Positions 45,227 through 53,844 of a DNA stretch of 64,000 bases are shown piece by piece. The stretch's first letter is position 1, and each line of letters starts with the position of its first letter. The DNA is taken from contig JBEIGB010000001.1 of the NCBI GenBank assembly GCA_040382095.1, forward strand, positions 1 to 64,000, given 5' to 3'. This stretch comes from JADJPL01 sp040382095 (GTDB taxonomy: Bacteria > Bacteroidota > Bacteroidia > Chitinophagales > Saprospiraceae). The translations under genes were made by a program, and so were the position numbers. The notes under the pieces were generated by a model, which worked only from the letters and a program-made list of their open reading frames with translations, ran no database searches and was not told the DNA's origin.

Positions 45227-46134
45227 GCCGCTGCCCAATATCTTATCAAATCTGCAGCCCGGAAAAATATAGTGCAGCAGGATTGAGAAAACTCCGCCGG
45301 GGACTGACGGCTGTTGCACCGTTCAACAACGACGCCATTCAAGGCCAGCCTCCATCTAAATTCGAAATCAACTGGCACGGTAACTGGGCTTTCGGAGATG
45401 TTTCGCCCGAGTGTGAAGAAATGAAAATCAACAATAAAAAAAGCAGGTTCATCCTTATTCCGCCCGCAAAACCCTTCCTCCAAACTTCTGAAAATATCGA
45501 CCTTAGTACACGCATCGCCCAAAAATGTGAAATCGAAACCGTCTTCCATGGCATGATCTTTAACATAGACCAAACCCTCAGCTTCTTTGCCGAAGTACCG
45601 GGAATGTCCAGTCCAAAGTCCTCCCAGCTCACAAAATGCGCAGATGCACTCAAATCGCTGAAAAAACCGCTGAAAGCAGATACTGTTGAAGGAATTGTGG
45701 AAATGATTGACAACTACTGCACCTTCCCCGTCATCGAAAAGTACCGCCTCTTTCAAAGAATCCTGTTCTCCTGGCTCGTCGGATATCAGACTGCCTGCTG
45801 GAAAGACTATCTCCTCCTCCAATATCCTCAAAAAACAATCCTGGCCCCTCCTTTATTTTTTGCCAATACCCACCTGTTTTTTGGCCGACAGGACCGCGAA
45901 CTGAACCTCACCATACAGGGTAAAAATTCCGCTTTCGAGGCTAAAGATTTCACTCAGCTTCTTGGACGTGAAATCCTACAGCTACCTGAAGAACCCATCG
46001 CTTACTTCCTGAACTCCATCAAAAACAACTATTCCGATATCCGCCATCTGGTGCTGAACAGCTTCCTGAGCGAAGAACTCAAAGAACTTTTCCTGGATGG
46101 AATCGTAGGTAGGTTCAGCCGGCTTAGGCTTTGA
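45223..46134 (+). CDS. HipA-like protein lacking kinase residues (apparent pseudokinase)
   Basis: 303 residues. The scaffold is that of the short HipA/HipT toxins: the start SRCPISYQICSPEKYSAAGL, the middle IDNYCTFPVIEKYRLFQRIL, and the end LVLNSFLSEELKELFLDGI. The catalytic positions differ. The catalytic loop, normally GNxDMHxKN, reads GYQTACWKDY (187-196), so Asp, His and Asn are changed. The metal-binding PAYDLL motif reads PPLFFA (209-214). The ATP-site YILKP reads FILIP (76-80), without its Lys, and the FIKRFDR motif reads FFAEVPG (121-127). The frame is intact and coupled to hipB, so it is probably expressed, but kinase activity is unlikely. Possible roles are regulation with HipB or ligand binding. 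A decaying toxin is the alternative. Confidence 0.75.
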   Translation: MSRCPISYQICSPEKYSAAGLRKLRRGLTAVAPFNNDAIQGQPPSKFEINWHGNWAFGDVSPECEEMKINNKKSRFILIPPAKPFLQTSENIDLSTRIAQKCEIETVFHGMIFNIDQTLSFFAEVPGMSSPKSSQLTKCADALKSLKKPLKADTVEGIVEMIDNYCTFPVIEKYRLFQRILFSWLVGYQTACWKDYLLLQYPQKTILAPPLFFANTHLFFGRQDRELNLTIQGKNSAFEAKDFTQLLGREILQLPEEPIAYFLNSIKNNYSDIRHLVLNSFLSEELKELFLDGIVGRFSRLRL

Positions 46135-46276
46135 ACCCCCCTTTTGCGATTACTGCGTTTTCAGGAATTACAAGGAAACACCTGTACCATTTTTAACTGC
46201 CCCGAAGCCATCAAAACAACTTCTCAAACCCCTCACAAATTGCCGCTTTATATATTACCTCCAAATACCTTCTTCT

Positions 46277-47263
46277 ATGAATGCCCTCTCCGACCCGATC
46301 CGTAAATGGCGCGCCCTCTGGAATCCCGAAATGTACCATGGCTGGGGCAAAAAAAATAACTTCTTCGAGGGCTGGTATTTTAAAATGATCGCACCTTCAA
46401 ACGAACAGGCGATCGCGGTAATCCCCGGGATTAGCATGGATAAAAATGGCCAAAAACACGCATTCGTCCAGGTCTTCGACGGTACCCAAAAACAGGCGTT
46501 CTATCATGCATTTGATGAAAAAGATTTTTTACCTTCCAATGATAGCTTCGCCCTCCACCTCGGCCAAAATTTCTTCTCCCCCGAAAAAATACTCCTCGAC
46601 TTGCCAGAAATCCAGGGCGAACTCCACTTCCAAAATCAACACACCTGGCCTAAAATGATGGGAGCACCCGGTATCATGGGTTGGTATGGATTCGTTCCTT
46701 TCATGGAGTGCTACCACGGTGTGGTCAGCCTGCACCATACCATTTCCGGAAACCTCAATTTTCGCGGAAAATCCCTCCCAATGGATAAAGGTATTGGCTA
46801 CCTCGAGAAAGACTGGGGAACTTCTTTCCCAAGCGCCTGGATATGGATGCAAAGCAATCATTTTCCCCACGACCAGCCCGTTTGCCTCATGGTCTCAGTA
46901 GCTAAAATCCCATGGCTTACAACGTCTTTCACCGGTTTTATCGCCGGCTTCCTCTTCGAAGGACACCTCTATAGATTCGCTACCTACACAGGTGCCGTGC
47001 TAAAGGCAGAACTGAAAGAAAATACCGTTCATATCGTCCTGCAGGACAAACGACACCGTCTCGAAATTACCGGCTACCCCGCCGAAGGTGCTGATTTATT
47101 CTCCCCAATGAATGGAGAAATGCGGGGAAAAGTGAACGAAAGCCTTCAATCTCACTTAGATATCCGCTTTTTTTCTAACGGTAGCTGCCGCTATCAAGGC
47201 ACTGGTCGGCATGCCGGCCTCGAAATCGCCGGAAACGTTGAAGCAATGATCAAAAGGAACTAA
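46277..47263 (+). CDS. Tocopherol-cyclase-like family protein
   Basis: 328 residues, no signal peptide. NPEMYHGWGKKNNFFEGWYF near the N-terminus and ISMDKNGQKHAFVQVFDG match the tocopherol cyclase-like family (PF14249). GYLEKDWGTSFPSAWIWMQS is the best-conserved block. In plants the enzyme closes the chroman ring of vitamin E; in non-photosynthetic bacteria such proteins have no known substrate. It sits alone between the hipB pair and a DUF1232 gene 44 bases downstream. Confidence 0.85.
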   Translation: MNALSDPIRKWRALWNPEMYHGWGKKNNFFEGWYFKMIAPSNEQAIAVIPGISMDKNGQKHAFVQVFDGTQKQAFYHAFDEKDFLPSNDSFALHLGQNFFSPEKILLDLPEIQGELHFQNQHTWPKMMGAPGIMGWYGFVPFMECYHGVVSLHHTISGNLNFRGKSLPMDKGIGYLEKDWGTSFPSAWIWMQSNHFPHDQPVCLMVSVAKIPWLTTSFTGFIAGFLFEGHLYRFATYTGAVLKAELKENTVHIVLQDKRHRLEITGYPAEGADLFSPMNGEMRGKVNESLQSHLDIRFFSNGSCRYQGTGRHAGLEIAGNVEAMIKRN

Positions 47264-47307
47264 TCCCTGAATAAAATGGTTGTTCTATTTGGATCAGACC
47301 CGTATCT

Positions 47308-47730
47308 ATGGGTCCTATATGCCTGAAACAGATGATAGATAAGAAAAAAATCAACCTCGAACGTTATCGCCGCTTCTTTAGCGAACGGAACTTCTGGAGT
47401 GTCATCGGCAGATTCGCGCAACGCCTTGGCATCAAAACCGTATATACGGCCCTGCTCATGTACTACGCCTATCGCCGCAAGGAAACACCCTTCTGGGCCA
47501 AAAATATCGTCATCGGTGTACTCGGTTACCTGCTCACACCACTCGACTTTCTGCCAGACCTCACTCCAATTATCGGTTTTACCGACGACATCGGCTTGCT
47601 TAGCTTTGGCCTCGTAACGATTGCTTCTTTCATCAATCAGGATGTCCGCAATCAAGCCCGGGAAAAACTTACAAAATGGTTCCCAAAATTTGTGGAAAAC
47701 GATATCCGGGAAGTCGAAGAGAAACTTTAA
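47308..47730 (+). CDS. DUF1232 (YkvA-like) membrane protein
   Basis: 140 residues. KNIVIGVLGYLLTPLDFLPD and IIGFTDDIGLLSFGLVTIAS form the DUF1232 core, found in small membrane-associated proteins of unknown function. The N-terminal ~60 residues are charged and helical. Codon 9 (ATG at 47332, MIDKKKINLERY) is an alternative start; no ribosome site decides. It may be co-transcribed with the gene upstream. It converges on atpC with a large inverted repeat in the gap. Confidence 0.85.
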   Translation: MGPICLKQMIDKKKINLERYRRFFSERNFWSVIGRFAQRLGIKTVYTALLMYYAYRRKETPFWAKNIVIGVLGYLLTPLDFLPDLTPIIGFTDDIGLLSFGLVTIASFINQDVRNQAREKLTKWFPKFVENDIREVEEKL

Positions 47731-47750
47731 ATTTCCAGCTTAAACAAAAA

Positions 47751-47838
47751 AGGTTTTGCGAAAGCCCTTGGTGCCCGGCCGGCAACACAGAGAACCTGCT
47801 ATGCCGTTAGCCGCGCACAACTAACTTTCACAAAACCC
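47751..47838. terminator. Long inverted repeat between convergent DUF1232 and atpC genes
   Basis: AGGTTTTGCGAAAG (47751-47764) pairs with CTTTCACAAAACC (47825-47837) with one mismatch. The gap lies between convergent genes, so a two-way terminator is likely. The arms share a GGTTNTGNGAAAAG-like pattern with the repeats at 35687, 54017 and, loosely, 16329. Confidence 0.55.
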
Positions 47839-47882
47839 TTTCATCTAGCGATTAGCAACCCTTTTGACAGAAAAAACAACTT

Positions 47883-48197
47883 CTAATTTTCTTCCCGGGC
47901 ACTACTCAAAAGAACGGATATACTGTTGTTCAGCACTTCAATAAATCCACCACCAACTTTGAAATTCAATGTCTTGCCCGCCTCATCAATCGTTTTGATC
48001 GTTCCGGAGGCATCGTCAAAATAGAGGCTTTCACCAACAGCAGTCACCACAGTCACCGTTCCGGATTCCAGTGCGGAAACAACAGGGGCGTGGTTTTTGA
48101 GCACCTGAAATTTACCCCCTACCCCAGGTACAGTGATTCGCTGCACCTGGCCTTTGAATATTTCCCGCTCGGGCGTAAGCATCGTTAATTGCATCAT
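47883..48197 (-). CDS. atpC: ATP synthase F1 subunit epsilon
   Basis: 104 residues. LTMLTPEREIFKGQVQRITV and KFQVLKNHAPVVSALESGTV form the N-terminal beta-sandwich; GGFIEVLNNSISVLLSSARE ends it. The C-terminal helical hairpin of E. coli epsilon (~45 residues) is missing, as in many Bacteroidota, so inhibition by that hairpin is not expected. It follows atpD by 31 bases on the same strand. The other six subunit genes are in the block at 26.7-32.0 kb. Confidence 0.95.
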   Translation of the reverse strand: MMQLTMLTPEREIFKGQVQRITVPGVGGKFQVLKNHAPVVSALESGTVTVVTAVGESLYFDDASGTIKTIDEAGKTLNFKVGGGFIEVLNNSISVLLSSAREEN

Positions 48198-48228
48198 CTC
48201 TTTGGTTTATGCTAAGGTGCAGTTCTTA

Positions 48229-49740
48229 TTATCCTCCTACTTCTGCCAACATTTTCTTTCCAGCCTCAATGACTTCTTCAATGGAACCTTTCAGGTTGAA
48301 AGCCGCTTCCGGATATTCGTCGGCCTCGCCATCCATAATCATATTGAAGCCCCTGATCGTCTCCTCGATACTTACCATTACCCCGGGAATACCCGTAAAC
48401 TGCTCGGCCACGTGGAATGGCTGCGACAGAAAACGCTGAACGCGGCGGGCGCGATGTACCACAAGCTTGTCTTCATCCGACAATTCCTCCATACCTAGGA
48501 TAGCAATGATATCCTGTAGCTCGTTATAGCGCTGAAGGATATTTTTTACGCGCTGTGCGCAATTGTAATGCACATCTCCCACAATCATCGGATCGAGGAT
48601 ACGTGAGGTAGAATCTAATGGGTCAACTGCCGGATATATACCCAGTGCAGCGATTTTACGGCTCAATACCGTCGTAGCATCGAGGTGCGCAAAAGTCGTG
48701 GCTGGTGCCGGGTCGGTAAGGTCATCCGCAGGGACATATACCGCCTGAACAGAAGTGATGGAGCCACGGCGCGTCGAGGTGATGCGCTCCTGCATCAGAC
48801 CCATCTCCGTAGCCAATGTAGGTTGATATCCCACTGCCGATGGCATACGGCCGAGCAGGGCAGATACTTCAGAACCCGCTTGCGTGAAACGGAAAATATT
48901 GTCAATAAAGAAAAGAATATCCCTGCCACCCGTAGGATCGTTCAGGTCCCCATCGCGATAATACTCGGCAACCGTCAGACCAGACAACGCCACGCGCGCA
49001 CGTGCACCAGGTGGCTCGTTCATCTGTCCGAATACCAGGGTAGCCTGGGATTTGGATAACTCCTCGCCATTTACTTTCGAAAGGTCCCAACTGCCCCCTT
49101 CCATAGAATGCTTGAATTCTTCGCCATAACGGATAACATTCGATTCGATCATCTCGCGCAGCAAATCATTCCCCTCGCGCGTACGTTCGCCAACGCCCGC
49201 AAATACAGAAATCCCCTCATAACCCTTGGCGATATTATTGATCAACTCCATAATCAATACGGTCTTGCCTACACCAGCACCACCAAAAAGACCGATCTTA
49301 CCCCCCTTCATGTAGGGTTCGATCAGGTCAATTACCTTGATACCCGTGTACAACACCTCTTTTTCCGTGGAAAGCTCCTCATAAGTAGGCGGCTTCCGGT
49401 GTATCGGGTAGGTCACGTCCCGCGATACATCGCCCAGCCCGTCAATGGCCTTGCCAACAACATTGAACAAGCGCCCACGGATAGCTTCGCCTACCGGCAT
49501 CGCAATCGAGTGGCCAGTGTCTATAACCTCCACGCCACGCCTAAGTCCATCCGTAGAATCCATGGCAATAGCACGCACACTGTCCTCTCCCAGGTGTTGC
49601 TGTACCTCAAGAACAAGTACCTCACCGTTAGGCCGCTTGATCTCAAGGGCACTGTAAATTTCCGGAAGGCTTGCTTCGTTGGGAAAGTAAATATCTACGA
49701 CCGGGCCGATTACTTGCTTGACATGACCGATATTTGCCAT
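48229..49740 (-). CDS. atpD: ATP synthase F1 subunit beta
   Basis: 503 residues from the ATG at 49740 (MANIGHVKQVIGPVVDIYFP); a longer frame to 49836 runs over the promoter and is rejected. This is the catalytic subunit. Seen: Walker A GGAGVGKTV, the catalytic Glu in AGVGERTREGNDL, DDLTDPAPATTFAHLD and the C-terminal helical region. First gene of atpDC. Splitting atpDC from atpBEFHAG is common in Bacteroidota. Confidence 0.98.
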   Translation of the reverse strand: MANIGHVKQVIGPVVDIYFPNEASLPEIYSALEIKRPNGEVLVLEVQQHLGEDSVRAIAMDSTDGLRRGVEVIDTGHSIAMPVGEAIRGRLFNVVGKAIDGLGDVSRDVTYPIHRKPPTYEELSTEKEVLYTGIKVIDLIEPYMKGGKIGLFGGAGVGKTVLIMELINNIAKGYEGISVFAGVGERTREGNDLLREMIESNVIRYGEEFKHSMEGGSWDLSKVNGEELSKSQATLVFGQMNEPPGARARVALSGLTVAEYYRDGDLNDPTGGRDILFFIDNIFRFTQAGSEVSALLGRMPSAVGYQPTLATEMGLMQERITSTRRGSITSVQAVYVPADDLTDPAPATTFAHLDATTVLSRKIAALGIYPAVDPLDSTSRILDPMIVGDVHYNCAQRVKNILQRYNELQDIIAILGMEELSDEDKLVVHRARRVQRFLSQPFHVAEQFTGIPGVMVSIEETIRGFNMIMDGEADEYPEAAFNLKGSIEEVIEAGKKMLAEVGG

Positions 49741-49787
49741 AAACAATATATTTTGTATTAAAAAAATACCTTTTCTGAAATTCGCTG

Positions 49788-49795
49788 CAAAAATA
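49788..49795 (-). promoter_or_regulatory. -7 promoter box of atpDC
   Basis: TATTTTTG on the minus strand fits TANNTTTG. Expected transcription start is near 49781, 41 bases before the ATG. The -33 position shows only TTAA-like sequence. Confidence 0.45.
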
Positions 49796-49931
49796 GAATA
49801 TTTGTACGGATTATTTAAATAATAAATAGACAACAATTTACGATCCCGCCGTAATTTTCCCCACCTGCCATAACCTGGGGGAAATATCTCATTTCAAGCC
49901 GGGTTCAATCTTGAAAAACGATCCTGAATAC

Positions 49932-50939
49932 ATGGAAAATACCATCAGCATTATTATGCCTGTCTTCAATGAGGAAAAACACCTTCGGGCCTGCCTCGAC
50001 AGTATCCTCGTACAATCCTGCAGCGATTGGGAACTCCTCGCGGTGGATGATGCCTCCACAGACCACTCCCTCGATTTACTCCTCACATACAACAAAAAAG
50101 ACCCACGTATCCGCGTTCTGGAAAATTACGAAAAAGGAATTATCCCTGCTTTGCGCGTAGCGGTAAACGCCGCAAAAGGGTCCTTTATCACCCGTATGGA
50201 CGCCGATGATTATATGGCCCCCCATAAACTGGAAGCCCTCCGGAAACCCCTCCTCGAAAAGGGTCCTGGCCATCTTTCTACTGCACTGGTCGAATATTTT
50301 TCCGATGAATTCGATCTCGGGCCTGGCTACCGCCGTTATGCAGATTGGCTCAATCAGGTAATCCGGCAAGAAAGAAACTGGGAGGAAATCTATCGGGAAT
50401 GCACTATCCCTTCACCCTGCTGGATGTGCTGGCGACAGGATTTTTTCTCTGCCGGCGCCCACAACTCCAATATTAACCCGGAAGATTACGACCTCGCATT
50501 CCGTTTCTATAAATCCGGCCTGAAAATAACTTCCGTTCCCGATATCCTCCACTTCTGGCGGGATCACGCCCGGCGAAGCTCGCGAAATCTCGAAAGCCAC
50601 GCTAATCAAGAGTATTTCCGCCTAAAAGTACCCAGTTTTATCGAAATTGACTACGACGCCAACAGGCCACTAATCTTGTGGGGAGCAGGAAGAAAAGGTA
50701 AAGAAATTGCAAAAATGCTGCTCGAAAAATCCCTGAACTTTCATTGGTGCTGCGAAACACCAGCAAAATGGGGACATAATATTTATGGTGTCATTGTGGA
50801 AAGCCCCCAGACAATTGACCGCTTACCCAATGCTCAAATCATCCTGGCGGTTTCAGCCCCCAGCGAACAACCCGGGATCCACCAGCACCTCACAGATAAA
50901 GGCCTCCTCCCGGGAAAAGATTTCTTTTGGTTTTGTTGA
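49932..50939 (+). CDS. Family 2 glycosyltransferase with C-terminal nucleotide-binding-like domain
   Basis: 335 residues from the ATG at 49932 (MENTISIIMPVFNEE, the usual GT2 start); a TTG at 49911 is rejected. The GT-A domain covers ~1-235 and contains LLAVDDASTDHSLDLL and TRMDADDYMAP, with the metal-binding DAD. Residues ~250-335 begin LILWGAGRKGKEIAKML, a Rossmann-like loop also found C-terminal in some GT2 proteins of capsule or O-antigen clusters. Donor and acceptor are unknown. The next gene starts 16 bases after its stop. Confidence 0.88.
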   Translation: MENTISIIMPVFNEEKHLRACLDSILVQSCSDWELLAVDDASTDHSLDLLLTYNKKDPRIRVLENYEKGIIPALRVAVNAAKGSFITRMDADDYMAPHKLEALRKPLLEKGPGHLSTALVEYFSDEFDLGPGYRRYADWLNQVIRQERNWEEIYRECTIPSPCWMCWRQDFFSAGAHNSNINPEDYDLAFRFYKSGLKITSVPDILHFWRDHARRSSRNLESHANQEYFRLKVPSFIEIDYDANRPLILWGAGRKGKEIAKMLLEKSLNFHWCCETPAKWGHNIYGVIVESPQTIDRLPNAQIILAVSAPSEQPGIHQHLTDKGLLPGKDFFWFC

Positions 50940-50955
50940 CCTGATTATACTTGTT

Positions 50956-51849
50956 ATGCACCTGCCCGCCCATCTACTTGCCCAAAAGCTTAACCTTATA
51001 CTCCTGCTCGGGCTCCACCGGCTGGATATTGACGAAAGTACGCGCGATGCCCTTCAGGCACTCGGTATTGACCCCATGCTCCCCGACGAAGAACAGCTCC
51101 TCCAGGGTATTGCAATCGTCCATCAATGGGAAAAATCAGGACAAGGGGTCAAAATAGCAGAAAAAGATAAGATTACTCCATTCCCGGAAGAATCCCTCCC
51201 GGTCGCAGGTGCCGAAATGGAACCTTTTTTCATGGCAACAATTGCCGGCGATTTTATCCCCCTCCTGCCCGAACTACTCTTCCTTCTACAGCGTCAACAG
51301 CTTTTGCTCCCGCTGCATTGGATACCAAAAGCAATGACCCACGCTATAGAGCATCCCGAAATATGGCCGTACCTCAAACCAGTATCAGGAAAAAGAGGGA
51401 TGCTACTACTTGCCCATCTTCCCACTACATCTGAATTTTTAGCCTCCCAAACGCAACAAGCCAATCCGCCGGATATTCAACTTGCGCTCAGGCATCAATT
51501 CATCCAGACCCTCGCCGGTGAAGGTGGACAGGTCTATACCAGAAATGTCGAAAAAATTGCCGCGCCCCCTGATAAACCCTGGGAGGAAAGCTTTGCTATC
51601 CAGGTATTGGAGCTCGCCGCCATGCGTACCACAATGGCATCTCCATGGAACGATGAAGGAATCGCAGCCTTACTGATTATCGCGGCAAAAAGTTGCCCTG
51701 CATCCATTTTTTACCGCTATAGCAGCTATTTGTGGCCCGAAGACGGATATTTTTGGCGGTATTGGCAACCTATTGTCCAAAAATTTACCGCTATACTGGA
51801 ATTTCGAAAAGCAATGCACAACGTACTGCCAAACGCATTTACCCATTAG
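50956..51849 (+). CDS. Hypothetical helical protein (weak DUF5691-like resemblance)
   Basis: 297 residues from the ATG at 50956 (MHLPAHLLAQKLN); the frame is open upstream inside the GT2 gene and that part is disregarded. It is rich in Leu and Trp and predicted helical, with IAGDFIPLLPELLFLLQRQQ and LHWIPKAMTHAIEHPEIWPY as repeat-like helical stretches. This resembles DUF5691 proteins, which accompany MoxR/VWA genes, but neither is present here. No catalytic motif or signal peptide is seen. Its end overlaps the convergent kinase gene by 11 bases (51839-51849). Confidence 0.75.
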   Translation: MHLPAHLLAQKLNLILLLGLHRLDIDESTRDALQALGIDPMLPDEEQLLQGIAIVHQWEKSGQGVKIAEKDKITPFPEESLPVAGAEMEPFFMATIAGDFIPLLPELLFLLQRQQLLLPLHWIPKAMTHAIEHPEIWPYLKPVSGKRGMLLLAHLPTTSEFLASQTQQANPPDIQLALRHQFIQTLAGEGGQVYTRNVEKIAAPPDKPWEESFAIQVLELAAMRTTMASPWNDEGIAALLIIAAKSCPASIFYRYSSYLWPEDGYFWRYWQPIVQKFTAILEFRKAMHNVLPNAFTH

Positions 51850-52924
51850 CCGCTTTTTCATTTTTTATTATGCGTGCCAAATCTTTTTCCTGCCGTACCA
51901 GCGACTGATATAATGCCATCTGATTTCGCGCCCTGACCAGATTGTGCTGTGGAAAACGCACCTTATAATAAGTATCTCCATTCAGGTAATCCCCTAAAAA
52001 ACGGATCATCTGTTCCAGAATTATCCATTTTGCGCCCAGGAGCAGGCCATCCTGCTCTTCCGGGTGCATAAATGCCTTCAAAGGAGGGATAAACCCCTTC
52101 ACAAGTGCTTCGAACCAGTCTTTCCGCACGACAACCTGTTCAAAACAGTCATTGTCTTCAGGAAGCGAGGCTGTCATCGTCCGCACCATATCACCGAAAT
52201 CCGATACGATTGCCCCTGGCATCGTGGTATCCCAATCAATGACCGCAAGCACCTTTTTTTTCCGTATATCAAACAGAAAATTCCCCATCTTGGCATCGTT
52301 ATGGACAATCCTTTGCGGAAATGCGGCCGTTTCAACTGCTTTGAATACTTCCCCTGCTTCCAATGCGAACGCAATCTCCCGCCCTGCTTCCCCTTTACGC
52401 CCCGCCATATCCTGTTGAACCGCTTCCTCAAAGCGGTGAAAACGCCAAACCCCATCGTGAAAATGAGGGATGACTTCATGAATCATTAATGCATCAAAAT
52501 CCCACAAGCCACCAAGAAAGTATGCCATCGCACGGGAGGCTTCGAAAGCAAGGGCAGGTTCCGAAGCATACGCATAACTCTCCGTATCAGGAATATAGCG
52601 AAATGCCCGCCAATAATCCCCTTCGCCATCTATAAGGAACAAACGCTCCGGATAATCGTGCAGTGCACGCGGTTCAAGCAGCTGCATGGGCAGTCGCCTG
52701 CCCGAAAGGTGCCTGTGTAACTTAACCGCATTGTCAATCACCGCTTCCGGCTGCGGGAATACGCTCTTGTTAATCTTTTGAAGGACGAATGCCGCCGCCC
52801 CACCCTCGGGTACCGCCAGGAACGTATCATTGATATTCCCTTCCCCTAAAGCAGTGATCGAAAGAAAGCGGTGACCCCGGGGGCAGAAAGCCCCCGCTAT
52901 CGAAGAAAGTATCGTGTTATCCAT
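51839..52924 (-). CDS. NahK-like sugar kinase (APH fold)
   Basis: 361 residues. It has an aminoglycoside-phosphotransferase/choline-kinase fold. LGEGNINDTFLAV (26-38) and FVLQKINKSVFPQPEAVIDN (47-66) are typical of N-acetylhexosamine 1-kinase-like proteins, HND at 208-210 is the catalytic loop and IDWDT at 229-233 binds metal. It should put phosphate on C1 of an N-acetylhexosamine, which the nucleotidyltransferase encoded 17 bases upstream could then activate. Antibiotic resistance is not implied. It is the last gene of this leftward group. Confidence 0.82.
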   Translation of the reverse strand: MDNTILSSIAGAFCPRGHRFLSITALGEGNINDTFLAVPEGGAAAFVLQKINKSVFPQPEAVIDNAVKLHRHLSGRRLPMQLLEPRALHDYPERLFLIDGEGDYWRAFRYIPDTESYAYASEPALAFEASRAMAYFLGGLWDFDALMIHEVIPHFHDGVWRFHRFEEAVQQDMAGRKGEAGREIAFALEAGEVFKAVETAAFPQRIVHNDAKMGNFLFDIRKKKVLAVIDWDTTMPGAIVSDFGDMVRTMTASLPEDNDCFEQVVVRKDWFEALVKGFIPPLKAFMHPEEQDGLLLGAKWIILEQMIRFLGDYLNGDTYYKVRFPQHNLVRARNQMALYQSLVRQEKDLARIIKNEKAANG

Positions 52925-52941
52925 TAAACGATTTGAACCTT

Positions 52942-53844
52942 TTATTTACCCCATAAACCTAAGGGGTACTTTCCCGCGGAGGTCAGTACCTTAAACGCTT
53001 TTTCGACTTCCGGCTTGTCTTCCTGATAGGTAATCCCGTACCAGTGATCCTCACTCGCCAATACCGATAACCTCACCCGCTGCTCCTGCACAAGACGGTT
53101 AACAGTAATCGGAATATAAAATTCTGCCTTCGGATTTTCGGTGTGCTCGTGAACAAAACGGACGAAGTCTTCGTGAAAATAATGGAACACACTAGGGTGA
53201 AAACCCCAAAAATTCATAGATACCAGTGTGTCGTCCGCCAATTTTATTTGCCTGCCGTCTTCTTCATAGTAAATATGGCCGTCCCCACGTGCGATTTTCG
53301 TACGTTCGTTGACACTGGTAAGAAAATGTGCAGGATCCATAGAACATACGCCCCGCGAAACAGTACCAAAATCTGAGACCGTCTTACCTAATTCGTAGCC
53401 GATCATGGCGTAATGCTCCGCCGAACATGGTCCACTCAAAAATTCCGCCATACGCTGGAAACCACTGATACCATAATAATCATCGGCATTGATGACCGCA
53501 AAAGGCGTTTTTACTACATCCCGGGCAACTAAAACCGCATGGCCTGTACCCCAGGGCTTCTCGCGTACCGGAAATTTCTCTATGCCTTCAATTGGGGAGT
53601 CCAGTTCCTGGAACACATATTCGACAGGGACCTGGGCTTCGATTCTTACCCCAACTTTATCGCGGAAATCCCGCTCGATGCTTTTGCGGATAATGAACAC
53701 AACTTTTCCAAAGCCCGCCCGCAATGCATCATAGATGGAATATTCGATAATCGCTTCTCCGCCGGGACCAATACCGTCCACCTGCTTTAATCCTCCGTAC
53801 CTGCTGCCGATACCAGCAGCAAGTACTACCAATGTAGGTTGCAT
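52942..53844 (-). CDS. Sugar-1-phosphate nucleotidyltransferase
   Basis: 300 residues, one GT-A-like nucleotidyltransferase domain. LVVLAAGIGSRYGGLKQVDG is the nucleotide loop and VINADDYYGISGFQRMAEFL has the metal-binding Asp pair. No beta-helix tail. Proteins of this form usually lie next to NahK-like kinases, as here (17 bases), and likely make UDP- or another NDP-N-acetylhexosamine. The sequence does not fix the sugar or the nucleotide. Confidence 0.88.
   Translation of the reverse strand: MQPTLVVLAAGIGSRYGGLKQVDGIGPGGEAIIEYSIYDALRAGFGKVVFIIRKSIERDFRDKVGVRIEAQVPVEYVFQELDSPIEGIEKFPVREKPWGTGHAVLVARDVVKTPFAVINADDYYGISGFQRMAEFLSGPCSAEHYAMIGYELGKTVSDFGTVSRGVCSMDPAHFLTSVNERTKIARGDGHIYYEEDGRQIKLADDTLVSMNFWGFHPSVFHYFHEDFVRFVHEHTENPKAEFYIPITVNRLVQEQRVRLSVLASEDHWYGITYQEDKPEVEKAFKVLTSAGKYPLGLWGK

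Noticed and set aside
51839..52924. Aminoglycoside resistance phosphotransferase
   Set aside because: The GEGNINDTF and INKSVF features and the paired nucleotidyltransferase point to a sugar kinase.
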